From the NCBI GenBank assembly GCA_947247005.1, contig OX365954.1, positions 2,806,001 to 2,870,000 of the forward strand: 64,000 bases of DNA, written 5' to 3'. Under the pieces are notes generated by a model. It saw only the letters and a list, made by a program, of their open reading frames with translations. It did no database searches and had not been told where the DNA came from. The translations under genes were made by a program, and so were the position numbers. The stretch comes from Spisula solida (lineage: Eukaryota > Mollusca > Bivalvia > Venerida > Mactridae). Numbering within the stretch: the first letter of the stretch is position 1; each line of letters starts with the position of its first letter. Below are positions 35,533 to 47,100 of the stretch, piece by piece.

Positions 35533-35646
35533 CTGGGCTGTTTCATGGAGCAGGTTATAGTCTGGTTCCCGTCCCAAGCTTACAGTACTACTATAGTTGT
35601 ATTGGGGACGAGAACCAGACTAGAACCTGCTCTGCAAAACGGCCCC
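35533..35646. mobile_element. Hairpin MITE, family GAGCAxGTTATAxxCTGG, copy 2
   Basis: GGAGCAGGTTATAGTCTGG at the left mirrors CCAGACTAGAACCTGCTC at the right; related to 11663-11790 in arms and loop (TACAGTACTACTATAG versus TACTGTAGTACTACCAG). Confidence 0.75.
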
Positions 35647-35928
35647 ATCATTTGTCTGCCAATTTTACCAAAATACCTATTAAGAAAGAGACTTTCCCTT
35701 GAACAACTTGGTTCATAAATGCAACAGATAAATGAAATCATACTTTTAATATAAATATAGTTTCGGCTATAATATACATGTATCTTGATGAAATGAGAGA
35801 ATAATTAATGATTGATGATAGATTAGATGATGAAAGAGACCAGAAATGTGACCATTCAATGAATAACCATACAAGCCCCTAACTCTGCTGTAACATGGTC
35901 CCAGGAGGAACCAAACCCCAGGCTACTG

Positions 35929-36141
35929 TTTTACCAAAGCACTTACGAAATCTTAAACTTACAATCAATTTTAATTTTATTTACAATTATAAAGTGTGGT
36001 AAACAAAGCTGCAATACTTATAATGATTGAGTAAATGAACTCCTACAAACCATATCCGGCACCAATTTGCAGTTGTAAAAGAATTATAAAGAATTCAAAT
36101 TTGAGCATAACATTAAGATTTTCGTAAGTGCTTTGATAAAA
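35929..36141. mobile_element. MITE, TTTTATCAAAGCACTTAC family, copy 2
   Basis: TTTTACCAAAGCACTTACG to CGTAAGTGCTTTGATAAAA; the inverse match extends outward through GGCTACTG/CAGTAGCC. The interior matches the copy at 13502. Confidence 0.85.
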
Positions 36142-36629
36142 CAGTAGCCAGGTGCATATCTTGGCATACTGGCAAACATACCCTGTGAAGTTACATGACT
36201 AGGTAGATTCATTATTGTGGTCTCCCTCAGAGCTGGAGGTCACTGGCCAATTAGGCAGGGATAAAACTGGATGACCACGCACTAGTTCTGCCTCAGTCAA
36301 ACACAAACAAGTTTTTTTTGTAGATTTTGAGATCTAGACGATGCTTGCATACCTGCCTGCGAACCACCCAAATGTATTATACTAGTAACCAGTTTCTTTC
36401 GGTTGGTTAACCTCTGGTTAAAGAATGCACAAATGCAACAGATAAATAAAACCACATCAATATATGTACAGCCCCGATCAAGCAACATAAATGCTTTACA
36501 TATAATGTACTTGAGAACAGTGGTAAATAAAACTTTACAACAGTCGGCCACATACAATATGTTGTATAAACATTTTGACCAATGGGGAGTTTACACAATA
36601 ACAATAATTTTGACATAACAGAAACAAGA

Positions 36630-37330
36630 GCCGTCACAGAAGGGTGACGCTCCCCGTGGGGCGTTTGTCACAGAAAAAATGCTAAAAAATATGCAAAAGA
36701 CAGTTATTATTCTTTGCCACTGCACTATAATAATAAGATTTATTTATCTAAGAATTTTCAAATTGATATATCCAAAACTGTTTGAGCTATGGCCTGGCCA
36801 AGAATTAAGTATGAAAAATTACAAAGGGGAACAACTCCTAAAAAGGAATAAAGAGTTATGGTTCTTGGGCACTGCACATCCTCTCAATGAGATCTATTCA
36901 GCTATAAAGTTTCAAATTGATATCTCTAATACTGTTCAAGTTATGGCCCGGACAAGAATTAAGTATGAAAAATTACAAAGGGCTATAACTCCAAAAACAT
37001 ACAATCAAGAGTTATGGTTCTTTTGCACTGCACTTCCCCTAAATGAGGTTTATTCACCTATAAAGTTTTCAATTGATATCTCTAATACTGTATGAGTTAT
37101 GGCCCTGACAAGAATTAAGTATGAAAAATTACAAAGGGGAATAACTCAAAACATATGCAATCAAGAGGCATGGTTCTTGTGCACTGCACTTCCCCTCAAT
37201 AAGGTCTATTCACCTATCTAGTTTCAAATTGATGTCTCTAATACTGTTCAAGTTATTGCCCGGACAAAAGTGTGACGGATGGACGGACAGACGGACGGGC
37301 AAAGCGGCAAATATATGCTCACCCTTCGGG
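36630..37330. repeat. Dispersed repeat with ~160-bp internal units and GACGGACGG tail
   Basis: Units carry TTTCAAATTGATATCTC, GGCCCGGACAAGAATTAAG and GAGTTATGGTTCTTGxGCAC. It starts with GGGTGACGCTCCCCGTGGGG and ends with TTCGGGGAGCATAC after a GGACGGACAGACGG tract. The 138-codon open frame at 36679 is a reading of this repeat, not a gene. Confidence 0.8.
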
Positions 37331-37669
37331 GAGCATACAAATACATGTACATGTATAAACTTCCTATAATTATTTCCAATGACAACAAATTAAGTAAAAA
37401 ACAATCCATTAAAGAAACACAGGTCAATTCATGTTTTGGAAAGCTCATTATGGTTAATAGGTTGATACCAGTTAAACGTTCAACCAATGTAAAGTTAATG
37501 TTATTAACTTTGCAAGTAATGTGATTTCAGAAATTTTGTCAGCCCATAATCTTTGTAAATACAATTGCATATAGTCTTGTATATAAATATAAACATCTGT
37601 GAGGACTCAAGTTTACATTAGTTAACACTTTCTTCCTTGATTATTAAAATACCCATACATCAGTGATTA

Positions 37670-39089
37670 AGCCTAGGTCCCACTGAGAAATTCCACATCG
37701 ACGATGCTCTCCTGATTTCGTCCGATACCACCCGATTCATCACAATTTCTTCTGGAATCACAAACTGTCTCATGACTTCCCCGAATCTTTCCCTAGACCA
37801 TGAGGAACCTGATAACTCATATATTTCAATCACGAGTACATCTTTAAGCAATAAAAGCTCCGCGAGTCGCATGTGTCACCTGACAACATGCACATTTGTC
37901 ATGGAAAACTATCCAGTATTGGGCTATATATCTGACTCACAAGAGTTCTCTAGTCATCTGAACTAATATTGACACAGTTATGCTCTGGACAAAATAACGT
38001 CCTGATAAAATCAATCAAAGGGGAATCATTCAAAAACTACACAAGGTAGAGTTATGATTCTTGCACACTGCATTTTATGTCACAGCAAGAAACATGCATA
38101 CCAATTTTGGAGTCATTCATACTTATGGTGACAAAGTTATGCCCCGGTCAAGAAATGCTTATAAAATCAATCGAAGGGAAATAATTAAAAAATGGCACCA
38201 GGTAGAGTTATGGTTCTTGTGCACTGCAATAGGACTTATTGTAAAAAACATGCATACCTAGTCATTTAACCTTATGGTGACAAAGTTATGCACCGGACAA
38301 GCAAAACTCTAATTAAATCAATCAAAGGGAAATAATTAAAAAACGATGCAAGGTAGAGTTATGGTTCTTGCACACTGCACTATGGCTAATTGCAAGAAAC
38401 ATGCATACCAAATCTTGAGTCGTTTGAACTTAAGGTGACAAAGTTATGCTCCGGACAAGAAATTATCTAATAAAATAAATCAAAGGGAAATAATTCAAAA
38501 ACGATGCAAGGCAGAGTTATGGTTCTTGCACACTGCACTATGGCTAATTGCAAGAAACATGCATACCAAATCTTGAGTCGTTTGAACTTAAGGTGACAAA
38601 GTTATGCTCCGGACAAGAAATTATCTAATAAAATAAATCAAAGGGAAATAATTCAAAAACGACGCAAGGTAGAGTTATGGTTCTTGCGCACTGCACTTCG
38701 GCTTATTGCAAGAAACATGCATACAAAATCTTGAGTCATTTGAACGTAAGGTGACAAAGTTATGCTCCAGACAAGAAATGCTCTTATAAAATCAATCAAA
38801 GGGAAATAATTAAAAAACAACGCAAGGTAGAGTTATGGTTCCTGCGCACTGCACTTCGGCTTATTGCAAGAAATATGCATAAAAATGATGAATGGTAGAG
38901 TTATGGTTCTTGCGCACTGCACTTCGGCTTATTGCAAGAAACATGCATACCAAATCTTGAGTCATTTGAACTTAAAGTGACAAAGTTATGCTCCGGACAA
39001 GCAATTTGTGACGACGCCGCCTACGCCAAAGTAACACCTATATGTCGCCTTTTCAGGCGACACAAAAATTGCTCAGTGGGACCTAGGCT
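37670..39089. mobile_element. Harbinger-like TIR element (1.4 kb) filled with a 158-bp satellite
   Basis: AGCCTAGGTCCCACTGAG at the left is the exact inverse of CTCAGTGGGACCTAGGCT at the right, each bordered by TTA. A 3-bp TWA target is typical of PIF/Harbinger. Inside, from about 37980 to 39010, are six or seven copies of a ~158-bp unit containing GACAAAGTTATGCTCCGGAC, AATCAAAGGGAAATAATT and GAGTTATGGTTCTTGCxCA. Confidence 0.85.
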
Positions 39090-40064
39090 TTAGTCAAATT
39101 TCTAACTTACTATGACACTGATGAAGAATATGCTAGTAGTTGAGAATGGATAATTACATGTCATAGCAACATAGCAAAACACCATGCAATAATCACCCAT
39201 CAATATGTACTCATACCACTGGCACTAAACCAAACAAAGAATTTTAAAAATAGATAGATAGGCATAAATATACATTATAGGCTATAGCTATATATAAAAC
39301 AAATTCGGGATGAGTACCAGTGCTTCCCACAATGTGAACACACAAATATAAAAAACCCTGAGGTTACACTTATATTGTCATTATAAACAAGTTTAACAAA
39401 GTACTAATCTAACACAGAATATGTGTACATTCTACTGTTGTTAAAGTAAAATAGAGGATCTTCCATGAGTGCACATTTACATACGAATTTTATTAAATGA
39501 GTGGACAAAATAATATGGCAGGAGGCTTGGTTATGATTTCTGTAGACGAGTTAATATAACTTGTATGAAATGAGCACAAATGTAAGATTCTATTTATCAC
39601 ATAACCTTATAGAATATTCATTACCATTCAAAATGATGATGTACGCTGCATAGATTTTAGCCATTATTTAGTGGTTACACAATAAGCCTGGCGTCTTGAC
39701 GACATTGGTATTATCCTGATGTCATAGCTTATCGAAACATGGATTGGCTTTCATCACATCAGGCTAATTTAAATATTTATTTGACCTCTGACAGTGCTGA
39801 ACAATATTTTATGCTATGTTATAAATAAGACAATATACATGGTACATGTTGCATGATGAAAACAGTTGGTAGGTCAGATTTCTAGTTAAATTTTTATCAG
39901 GATTTTAGTTTTTTGAAAAGATTAAGTTCAACAATTATTCATCGAGCAAAGGCAATAATTAAAAAAAATTGGCTTATTTTAAGCAACCTTAAAAATCGTT
40001 TTAATAACTAGAGCATTTTAAAATCAATTAATAAATGAGACGGATGTGCAAATCAAACCGGATA

Positions 40065-40560
40065 GAAAATGTGTCCCCTCCCCCCCTCTATATGGGAGAC
40101 ACATTTCGAATTTCTTTTAAAGAATAAGGGTCATTGTGAAACAAATATAACAAGTAATTAAGAATTGCAAGCAATACAGAAGTCCCCTACAGGTTTGAGG
40201 CCATTTTCAATGTTTCTGTTGCCATAGCAACCACAATATTTTTAGTCGTGCATAATCCCCTATCCACATATCAAGTTTCATAAACCTATCTTGAAAACTG
40301 TTTGAATTATGGCAGGATCCAGATTTGGGCATATTTTCACTCTTTCTGTTGCCATAGCAACCACAATTTTTGTCAGAATCAAAATATTTTTAGACGTGCA
40401 TAATCCCCTTATTGCCCCCTATCCACATACCAAGTTTCATAAACCTAGCTTGGAAACTGTTTGAGTTATGTCAGGATCCCGATTGTTTGACGGACGGACG
40501 GACGGAGGGCAAACCTATAGTTCCCTCCGGTCAAAAACCGGTAGGGGACTAATAAGACAG
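40065..40560. repeat. Dispersed repeat with two X-box-bearing units and GGACGG tract
   Basis: Two ~130-bp units contain TTTCTGTTGCCATAGCAACC (motif at 40218 and 40348) and CCACATAxCAAGTTTCATAA. AGTCCCCTAC near 40182 is inverted as GTAGGGGACT at 40541. Related to the array at 60350-61040. Confidence 0.75.
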
Positions 40561-40821
40561 GTTAGATGAACCAGACATATTGTTTGTTATACCTTAACCT
40601 ATAAAATATCTAGCAAGATAGGCCACATTATGGAGGAACTTTGGCAAATTAACAGACATAAAAATAATCTGTAAATATCAAAAATCCTTAAAAACAGCTT
40701 TAAAACATAACAACATCAGCTCATTGAACCGATAACAAACAAGAATTGAGCAACACATGAGTAGTTATTGCCCTACAGAGGTCATAATGTAATACATCTG
40801 TTGATGACGGGTTACTGCTCT

Positions 40822-40968
40822 GGGGTGGTATTCAATATTGATCTTACTTGACTTAAGGAAAAGGACAACCAATCAGATCACACCATAATAAACTCTTGGT
40901 CAGTAACAGGCAATATGATTGGCTATCCCTTCCTTCAATTAAATAAGATCAATATTGAATACCACCCC
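40822..40968. mobile_element. MITE, GGTGGTATTCAATATTGATC family, copy 1
   Basis: GGGGTGGTATTCAATATTGA then TCTTA is inverted exactly at the right end. Inside are two inverted (A)CCAATCA motifs. It lies about 130 bp beyond the EDEM1 stop, probably in or next to its 3' UTR. Confidence 0.9.
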
Positions 40969-41018
40969 TGAACAGTGTCACATTGAAGAGGTTACAGAAC
41001 TCTAGTAGCGATATAATA

Positions 41019-41178
41019 TCTTTATGTGTTTAAGTCGACGCCTACAGCCTTTCCTATCTGGTCTAAATACTGGCTGGCCAGTGGAAGGTGGTATCTCTTT
41101 ATGTGTTTAAGTCGACGCCTACAGCCTGTCCTATCTGGTCTAAATACTGGCTGGCCAGTGGAAGGTGGTATCTCTTTA
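41019..41178. repeat. 77-bp tandem duplication, 2 copies, over the EDEM1 3' coding end
   Basis: Copy A 41021-41097 and copy B 41098-41174 are identical over 77 bp except one T/G difference. Copy B holds the coding end of EDEM1 exon 12; copy A is a non-coding replica in the 3' UTR. 77 is not a multiple of three, but the TAA at the junction keeps the protein end intact. Confidence 0.9.
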
Positions 41179-41197
41179 TACTGGCAATACTATCACA
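41099..41197 (-). CDS. edem1: EDEM1 exon 12 (C-terminus and stop)
   Basis: Acceptor tgtag; encodes [20 protein letters not shown] and then [12 protein letters not shown], stop TAA at 41101-41099. RYxLPL...Y..QI matches the C-terminal motif of EDEM1 proteins. The stop sits at the junction of a 77-bp tandem duplication that carries a second copy of this segment into the 3' UTR. Confidence 0.88.
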   Translation of the reverse strand, partial: CDSIASIKRYHLPLASQYLDQIGQAVGVDLNT

Positions 41198-44100
41198 CTA
41201 CAACATAGAAATACATAATTCATTCATTAGTCAAGATATTTCCGCACCTAATTTCAAGTCTTACATTGCTAAAAAACTGGAAACAAAATGCATCACATTG
41301 AGAATCTATTGACGTGATAGTTAAATCTGTTAAAGAAATGGCAACGCCTGTTTGTGTGGGTCAGTATATCGTACATGCCATGTTTCGCAGACCCCTTTGC
41401 GTGAGATTGGTGATGGAAATGCAGGAGATTTCATTAAAATGCAGGAGATTTTCCTTGCTGAAAGTTTAGACTTAAAGTATTGAAGTTTATATGCTGTTTT
41501 CACTTATCTTACTTTAATGACAATACCATGCATGCTTCATGTAGCAATTTAAACTAATATTTGTCATCATTTTCATAATATGAACAAAAAAGTCAGGTTC
41601 CACTTTGTCCATGAAATGTGTGAGATTTGATAAAATTGGCCTCCGATCATGCAGGAGTAGAGTCTCAAATGCAGGAGACTCACGCATGATGCAGGAGATC
41701 TGGCATGTATGCAGTATATTCATTATCCTATTTCAAAACATATAACATGTATTTTTTCATTCAGAAGTGGCAATGAGTGAATTGAAATACAATTTGATTT
41801 TGTAACCCTGGAAATGTTCTTTCATATTTATTGTGAATTGGGATAGACATATTTCCTATAGTTCTGGATTTGCTTCAATAGAAAGAGAATATTTTTCTGC
41901 AAAAAGTAAAAATGATTTGGTGAAAATAATGGAAGTTTTGACAAAGTTATGGTCATTTGAAATTTTATCAGCAGAAATGTAGTTATAGAACAATGCTTGA
42001 ACTGAGATTTGGTGTAGGGGTGTATTTAATGGCATCCGAATCAGACTTTCAATCTTTTTCAGGATTGGGCTTTAAGCCGCCGTAAACGTAGACCCATTAC
42101 AGTGATATGACAGAAGGGATACACTACAGTAGTCATTAAATGCTGTAAATAATGAAATAGACTCACATTAGTTGAGGTAATGTTATCTCTAACGTCGACG
42201 ACCGTAACAGGAACATTGACATCCTTCTTGTTTGGTTGCTCCATACTTTCTGACCACGGTTTGTGTCGAAACATTTGGCTTATGGGAAATATATGACCCT
42301 CTGTGTTAAACAGATATTTGGAAGCATGTTTATTGACGTGATTGTCTCTGTCAAACAGCTGTAACATAGAATACAACATACATTAAACATGCATATTCAC
42401 AGTACAGAAATCAAGGCCCTGATCTTCCAAAGCATCTCAATGAGAAATTTCAGCTTGAATTAAAGATTTTGCTCAAATTAGATGCTGAGCTTTAAGGCAA
42501 ATCTTAAATTTGAGGCCTTGAAATGTCGCTGTAATAAACTCTCAGTGTTTTCATTCTATGGTATCATTTTTATCTCAGAATGAGATGTTTTCAAAGAGCT
42601 GGCCAGATGATAATAAAAATCTCTTTATTTTTCAAAAAAAAAATTGCAATTGTTTCTGACAGTCCATGGAAATATAGAATGAATTTATAGTCCCAGTTTA
42701 AAATGTGGCTAGGCAATCAAAGAAGTACCATTAATTTATTAACCCTAATCTTATGGACAATCAATACTTACCAAATATAGATATTTACAAGTTTCACTCA
42801 AAAAAAAACTTTCCATCCTATCTTCAAGTTCTTTGGTATTTACATCATGTATTGTGCCATACCCACATCTAGAAATGACAAGGTTAATAATAAGTGAACA
42901 TCTATTCGGTTTAAAGCCACTTTTCAGTTACATACGACAATAGAAACCTCTAACCAGTTTTCCTGGACTGTATGCCAGCCAGTATTAACTTTCTTTTTGA
43001 CTTGTAAGGAACAAGCAACATCTACATGTGATATAGTTTTGCCTCAGATGACTCAATATTGAACTTGACCTACAATTTGTTAAGATGATCCTTCTGGCCA
43101 AGTTTTATAACAAGTAGGTCAAAATTGTGACCTCTAGTGTCTACATAAGAAAATTGTTGACAGACTACGAACTGACAACAGACAAAGATTTAATCAGAAA
43201 AGCTCAGCTACATGTAATAGGTTTTACTACTATTTTGGCGTTTTTAGACATCACGTCATTTTGGCGTTTGTGACGTCGTAACGTCACTATGACGACGTCA
43301 TCAACATCATCACACTGATGAAGGCCATGTTGGTCGAAACATGTATGTGAGTGTTAATTAAAGAAAATAATTTCAATGTAAGTTGTTGCTGGTGTATTTT
43401 ATTTTATGTAATAGGTTTATAATACACATACTCAGCTTTTGCATGTTCATTGATGCTGTTATAGATATCACGTCCAACGTGGAGGTAGAAGGGATTCTTT
43501 GTAGCTTGATAGAGGAAGTAAGTGGATTCAATCAGTTCTGGTCGTAGAGGATAAAACAGAACATCGGGTGCACGTAGGTGCCAATTATACCTCTCTGGAA
43601 GAGATTCGTATTTACGCCATATTGCATAGTAGACGGCATGTGAGCAAATAGCCTCTTCAATATCACCGTGTAATACCTGGAAATAATGCATGTATGAGAA
43701 GTATGCAAACACATGTATGTAAAAGCATTAATATCAGATTGTTACCATTTATTCACTCTTATAAGACAACATGGATTATTATTATTTGCCAATATATCCA
43801 CGTCACAAACTAAACCATTGGTACAGTATACCATACATACATAGACAAATTTGTGAGAACTTACTTGAACACCGGACCAGGCTGCCTGTAAGGCATCTAT
43901 CCAGTAATTAGCAGTTTCACCGGATGTCATATGTACATTTACATATAATGGTGCAGTACCCATACCATCATTACACTTTAAACGCCTGAAAATCAAGTAA
44001 CAGCAATATAACAAGAGATGGCCCTATATCACACACCTCGCCCAGATCTCCAGAAGCATCTCAAGTGAAAATCTCAACTCAAATTGAGATTTGCTAAAAT

Positions 44101-47100
44101 CAGATTCTTAATTTTAGATACATCAGAAGTTTGTGATCTTGACATTTTACTGCAATAAACATCAAAATAGTGTATCTGTTTTGTGCTACCAATTTTGAGT
44201 CCAGTCTCCCAGGGAAATTAACTCAAAGACACAATATTTGAGATGACATTTTTCTCAAAATAAGAAGTTTTGGGAGATTAGGGCCTGTGTACCTTGGTTC
44301 TATGTTGTAAGTGTGTACAAAATGTGACAAGGTGTACATGAGTGTGACTGGTTTACCAGGAATGACTTGACATTGAAACATGTACATACTAGGTCTTAAC
44401 TAAACCCCAGAAACATTTTCTTGTTTCGAGACAAAAAATGCATTTAACGTTTGACTGCTACAATATTTTATACATATGCTTCACATGCGTTCAGCTAGGA
44501 CTGCTATAGTGTTTCATGCATACATAGGAAGTGCACTCGAAATTAGGACTTTGTCAATTTTCAACAATTATATATGTAGGAAAGAATTACAACCAATGCC
44601 CTGTAGTATCAGGTAGGTTAAGTTGTGTACAATTATAGCTAGGCTAGAGTTGCAGCCGTGTTCCAGTGGTTAGTGCACTGGATTATTAACTTGGCAATCC
44701 CTTTTTGATTCCCGTTCTCAGCAGGTCCTATCCATCCATGAAGATTTGATATGATAACAATGTAAATTTTCCTCTACATGTGGAGATGTAACTGATGCCA
44801 TGTTTTCCTCCACATTGTGGAGAAGTTGCTGGTTTCATTTGGAAGGGAAAGTTAGTAATGGTTACAATACAGTCCAGGAAAAACAAGAAATATCACTGAA
44901 TGTGATGAATACCCCAGAAACTGCTTGACACAGTCACTTAAATGTGCTCTGACAAACAACTAGACTTAGTAATGATCATTCATGCAAACGTTCATTGAAA
45001 TCAAACCAATGTAACAAAGGAAAAATTCATAAGTGTAAAAAAACAAAGGGCCATAACTCTCATAAAATTTATCCGACCAATGTGTGCCGAGGATATGCAC
45101 AACTAGACTTGGTACTGACCATTCATGCATAGTTTCATTGAAATCCAACCAATGGTAACAGAGGAATAGCGCGGACAAAATTTATAAGTGTAAAAAAATA
45201 AAGGGCCATAACTCCCTTAAAATTTATCCGACCGGCTTTTGCTGACGATATGCACAACTAGACTTGGTACTGATAAATCATGCAAAGTTTTGATGAAATC
45301 CGACCAATGGTTACAGAGAAATAGCGCGGACAAAATTATACGGACCAACCAACCAACCAACCAACAGACCAACCAACCAACCAACCATCCTCAAGCATGA
45401 CTCCAATATAGCCCCCATATACTATGTATCTGGGGGTATAATATTCATAACTAAAAAACTGTTGAGAATGAAGTTAAACCCGAAAAATTTATAGCTTACC
45501 CTCGTCTCATGTGAAATTTTATAGATTCATATGATTCATTAAATAATCTGAGATCCTCCGCATCTCCAAATAATATATAACTCTGCAAATACAATCAACA
45601 AACTTACGTTACATGTACATACAGTAAAGATGCAAGTTTCACATATATTAGGTTTTTTCTTAAACTATTACTTCTAACGATGACATGTTGGACGTGTTCT
45701 CAGGCAGGGTGGCCACAGAAAATATCAGAATGAAATTCCCTTACAACTCCCTGATTTTTCCCGGACTGAACAGTGGTTTTCCATAATTGTTTATTGAGTT
45801 TGTAACTCAGATACAGCTGAAAATATGTAATTCATCGTCCTCTAATAGCCATAATTATGCCACCAAACTTATTATTTATACCTATCTTATAATAAATACA
45901 TGTTACTAACATTATGTTGAAGAAATACGTCTATTTAATAAAGTCAAGAAAAAAATCAACCAGTAAACACATTTTTTACCTCCCAGTTTTTAAATTTCCT
46001 GGTATTACTTGATTTTTGCCGAATTTTTAAATCCCAAGGTTTTTTCCCTGCAGGGAATTTGTTTTTGGCATTTTCCCTGTTTTCCAGAGACTGTGCAGGG
46101 TGGCCAGCAACAGTTACTACGACTACAAAAATTCCCTGACTTTTCACGGACTTATCCCTGACTAAATCATACTTTTCACTGACCAGTATCGCCATTTTTT
46201 TGGCCTCCTCCACATGCGCTCCTTGATATTATTCACTCTTTTTAGCAATATCAGTTATTGGCCAAATAATAGGACTATTTCAACATAGGTAAGGGCCATT
46301 TTTGACAAAGAAAACAGCTACAAATTTATTGCTTACAACTTTGTCAACAGCTACAGTCCTAGTCCACAGCAGTGCACTTATCATTGTTACTCAATGAAGT
46401 ATAACTTTGTTTCAAAAAACTGTTTATGACAAACGATTTCATGAAAACTGATAGAAACATCCTTTCTAAAATTTTCTTTCATTATGTTCACCAGCTACTT
46501 GATATGTCTTATACTGATCAAAGAAGTAGTGTTAGCCTAGGAAGCCAAAATAAAAAACATATTTAAAATAAAAGTGCAAAACTTTTCTTTATCAGCTACT
46601 TCATAAGAAAAATATTGAAGATTGCCACAGCTACTGAACATTTGATTAAACATCGACCCAGAATTTCATTTTTCCCTGACTTTTCACTGACTTTTCTAAA
46701 ATTGCATTTTTCACTGACCATGATTCAGAATTCCCTGACAATTCAAAAACCTTAAAAAAAATCATTTTTCCCAGACTTTTTCAGGTCGCTGGCAACCCTG
46801 CTGTGGCCACCCTGTCAGGGCATCTAACTTAAACATGGAATTCTTTTACAATATACCATTCTTGGTTTGTTGGCAAAATGAATATTAATACAATCATGTC
46901 ATTGATAATGGCGTACAACATGTGAATTTATTTTGTCATGCAAACATCAAATTACATAATTAAACTGTAAGTACCTTGAGCATATATTCAAAAAAGCTAT
47001 CTAGACCAGCACCGAGTCCACTCATCTTCCCCACCCATTCTCCTGTCTGTATATTGATCACATTTCCTGTCAAAAACAAAACATAGTTCATCACAAATTG

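Noticed and set aside
36679..37095. 138-codon open frame
   Set aside because: It lies wholly inside a dispersed repeat with ~160-bp units; the peptide repeats with the DNA unit and has no start or splice support.
42059..42166. Extension of EDEM1 exon 11 past the donor
   Set aside because: The extra residues have no family similarity, a consensus gtgagt donor is present, and a terminal exon with the conserved C-terminal motif exists at 41197-41099.
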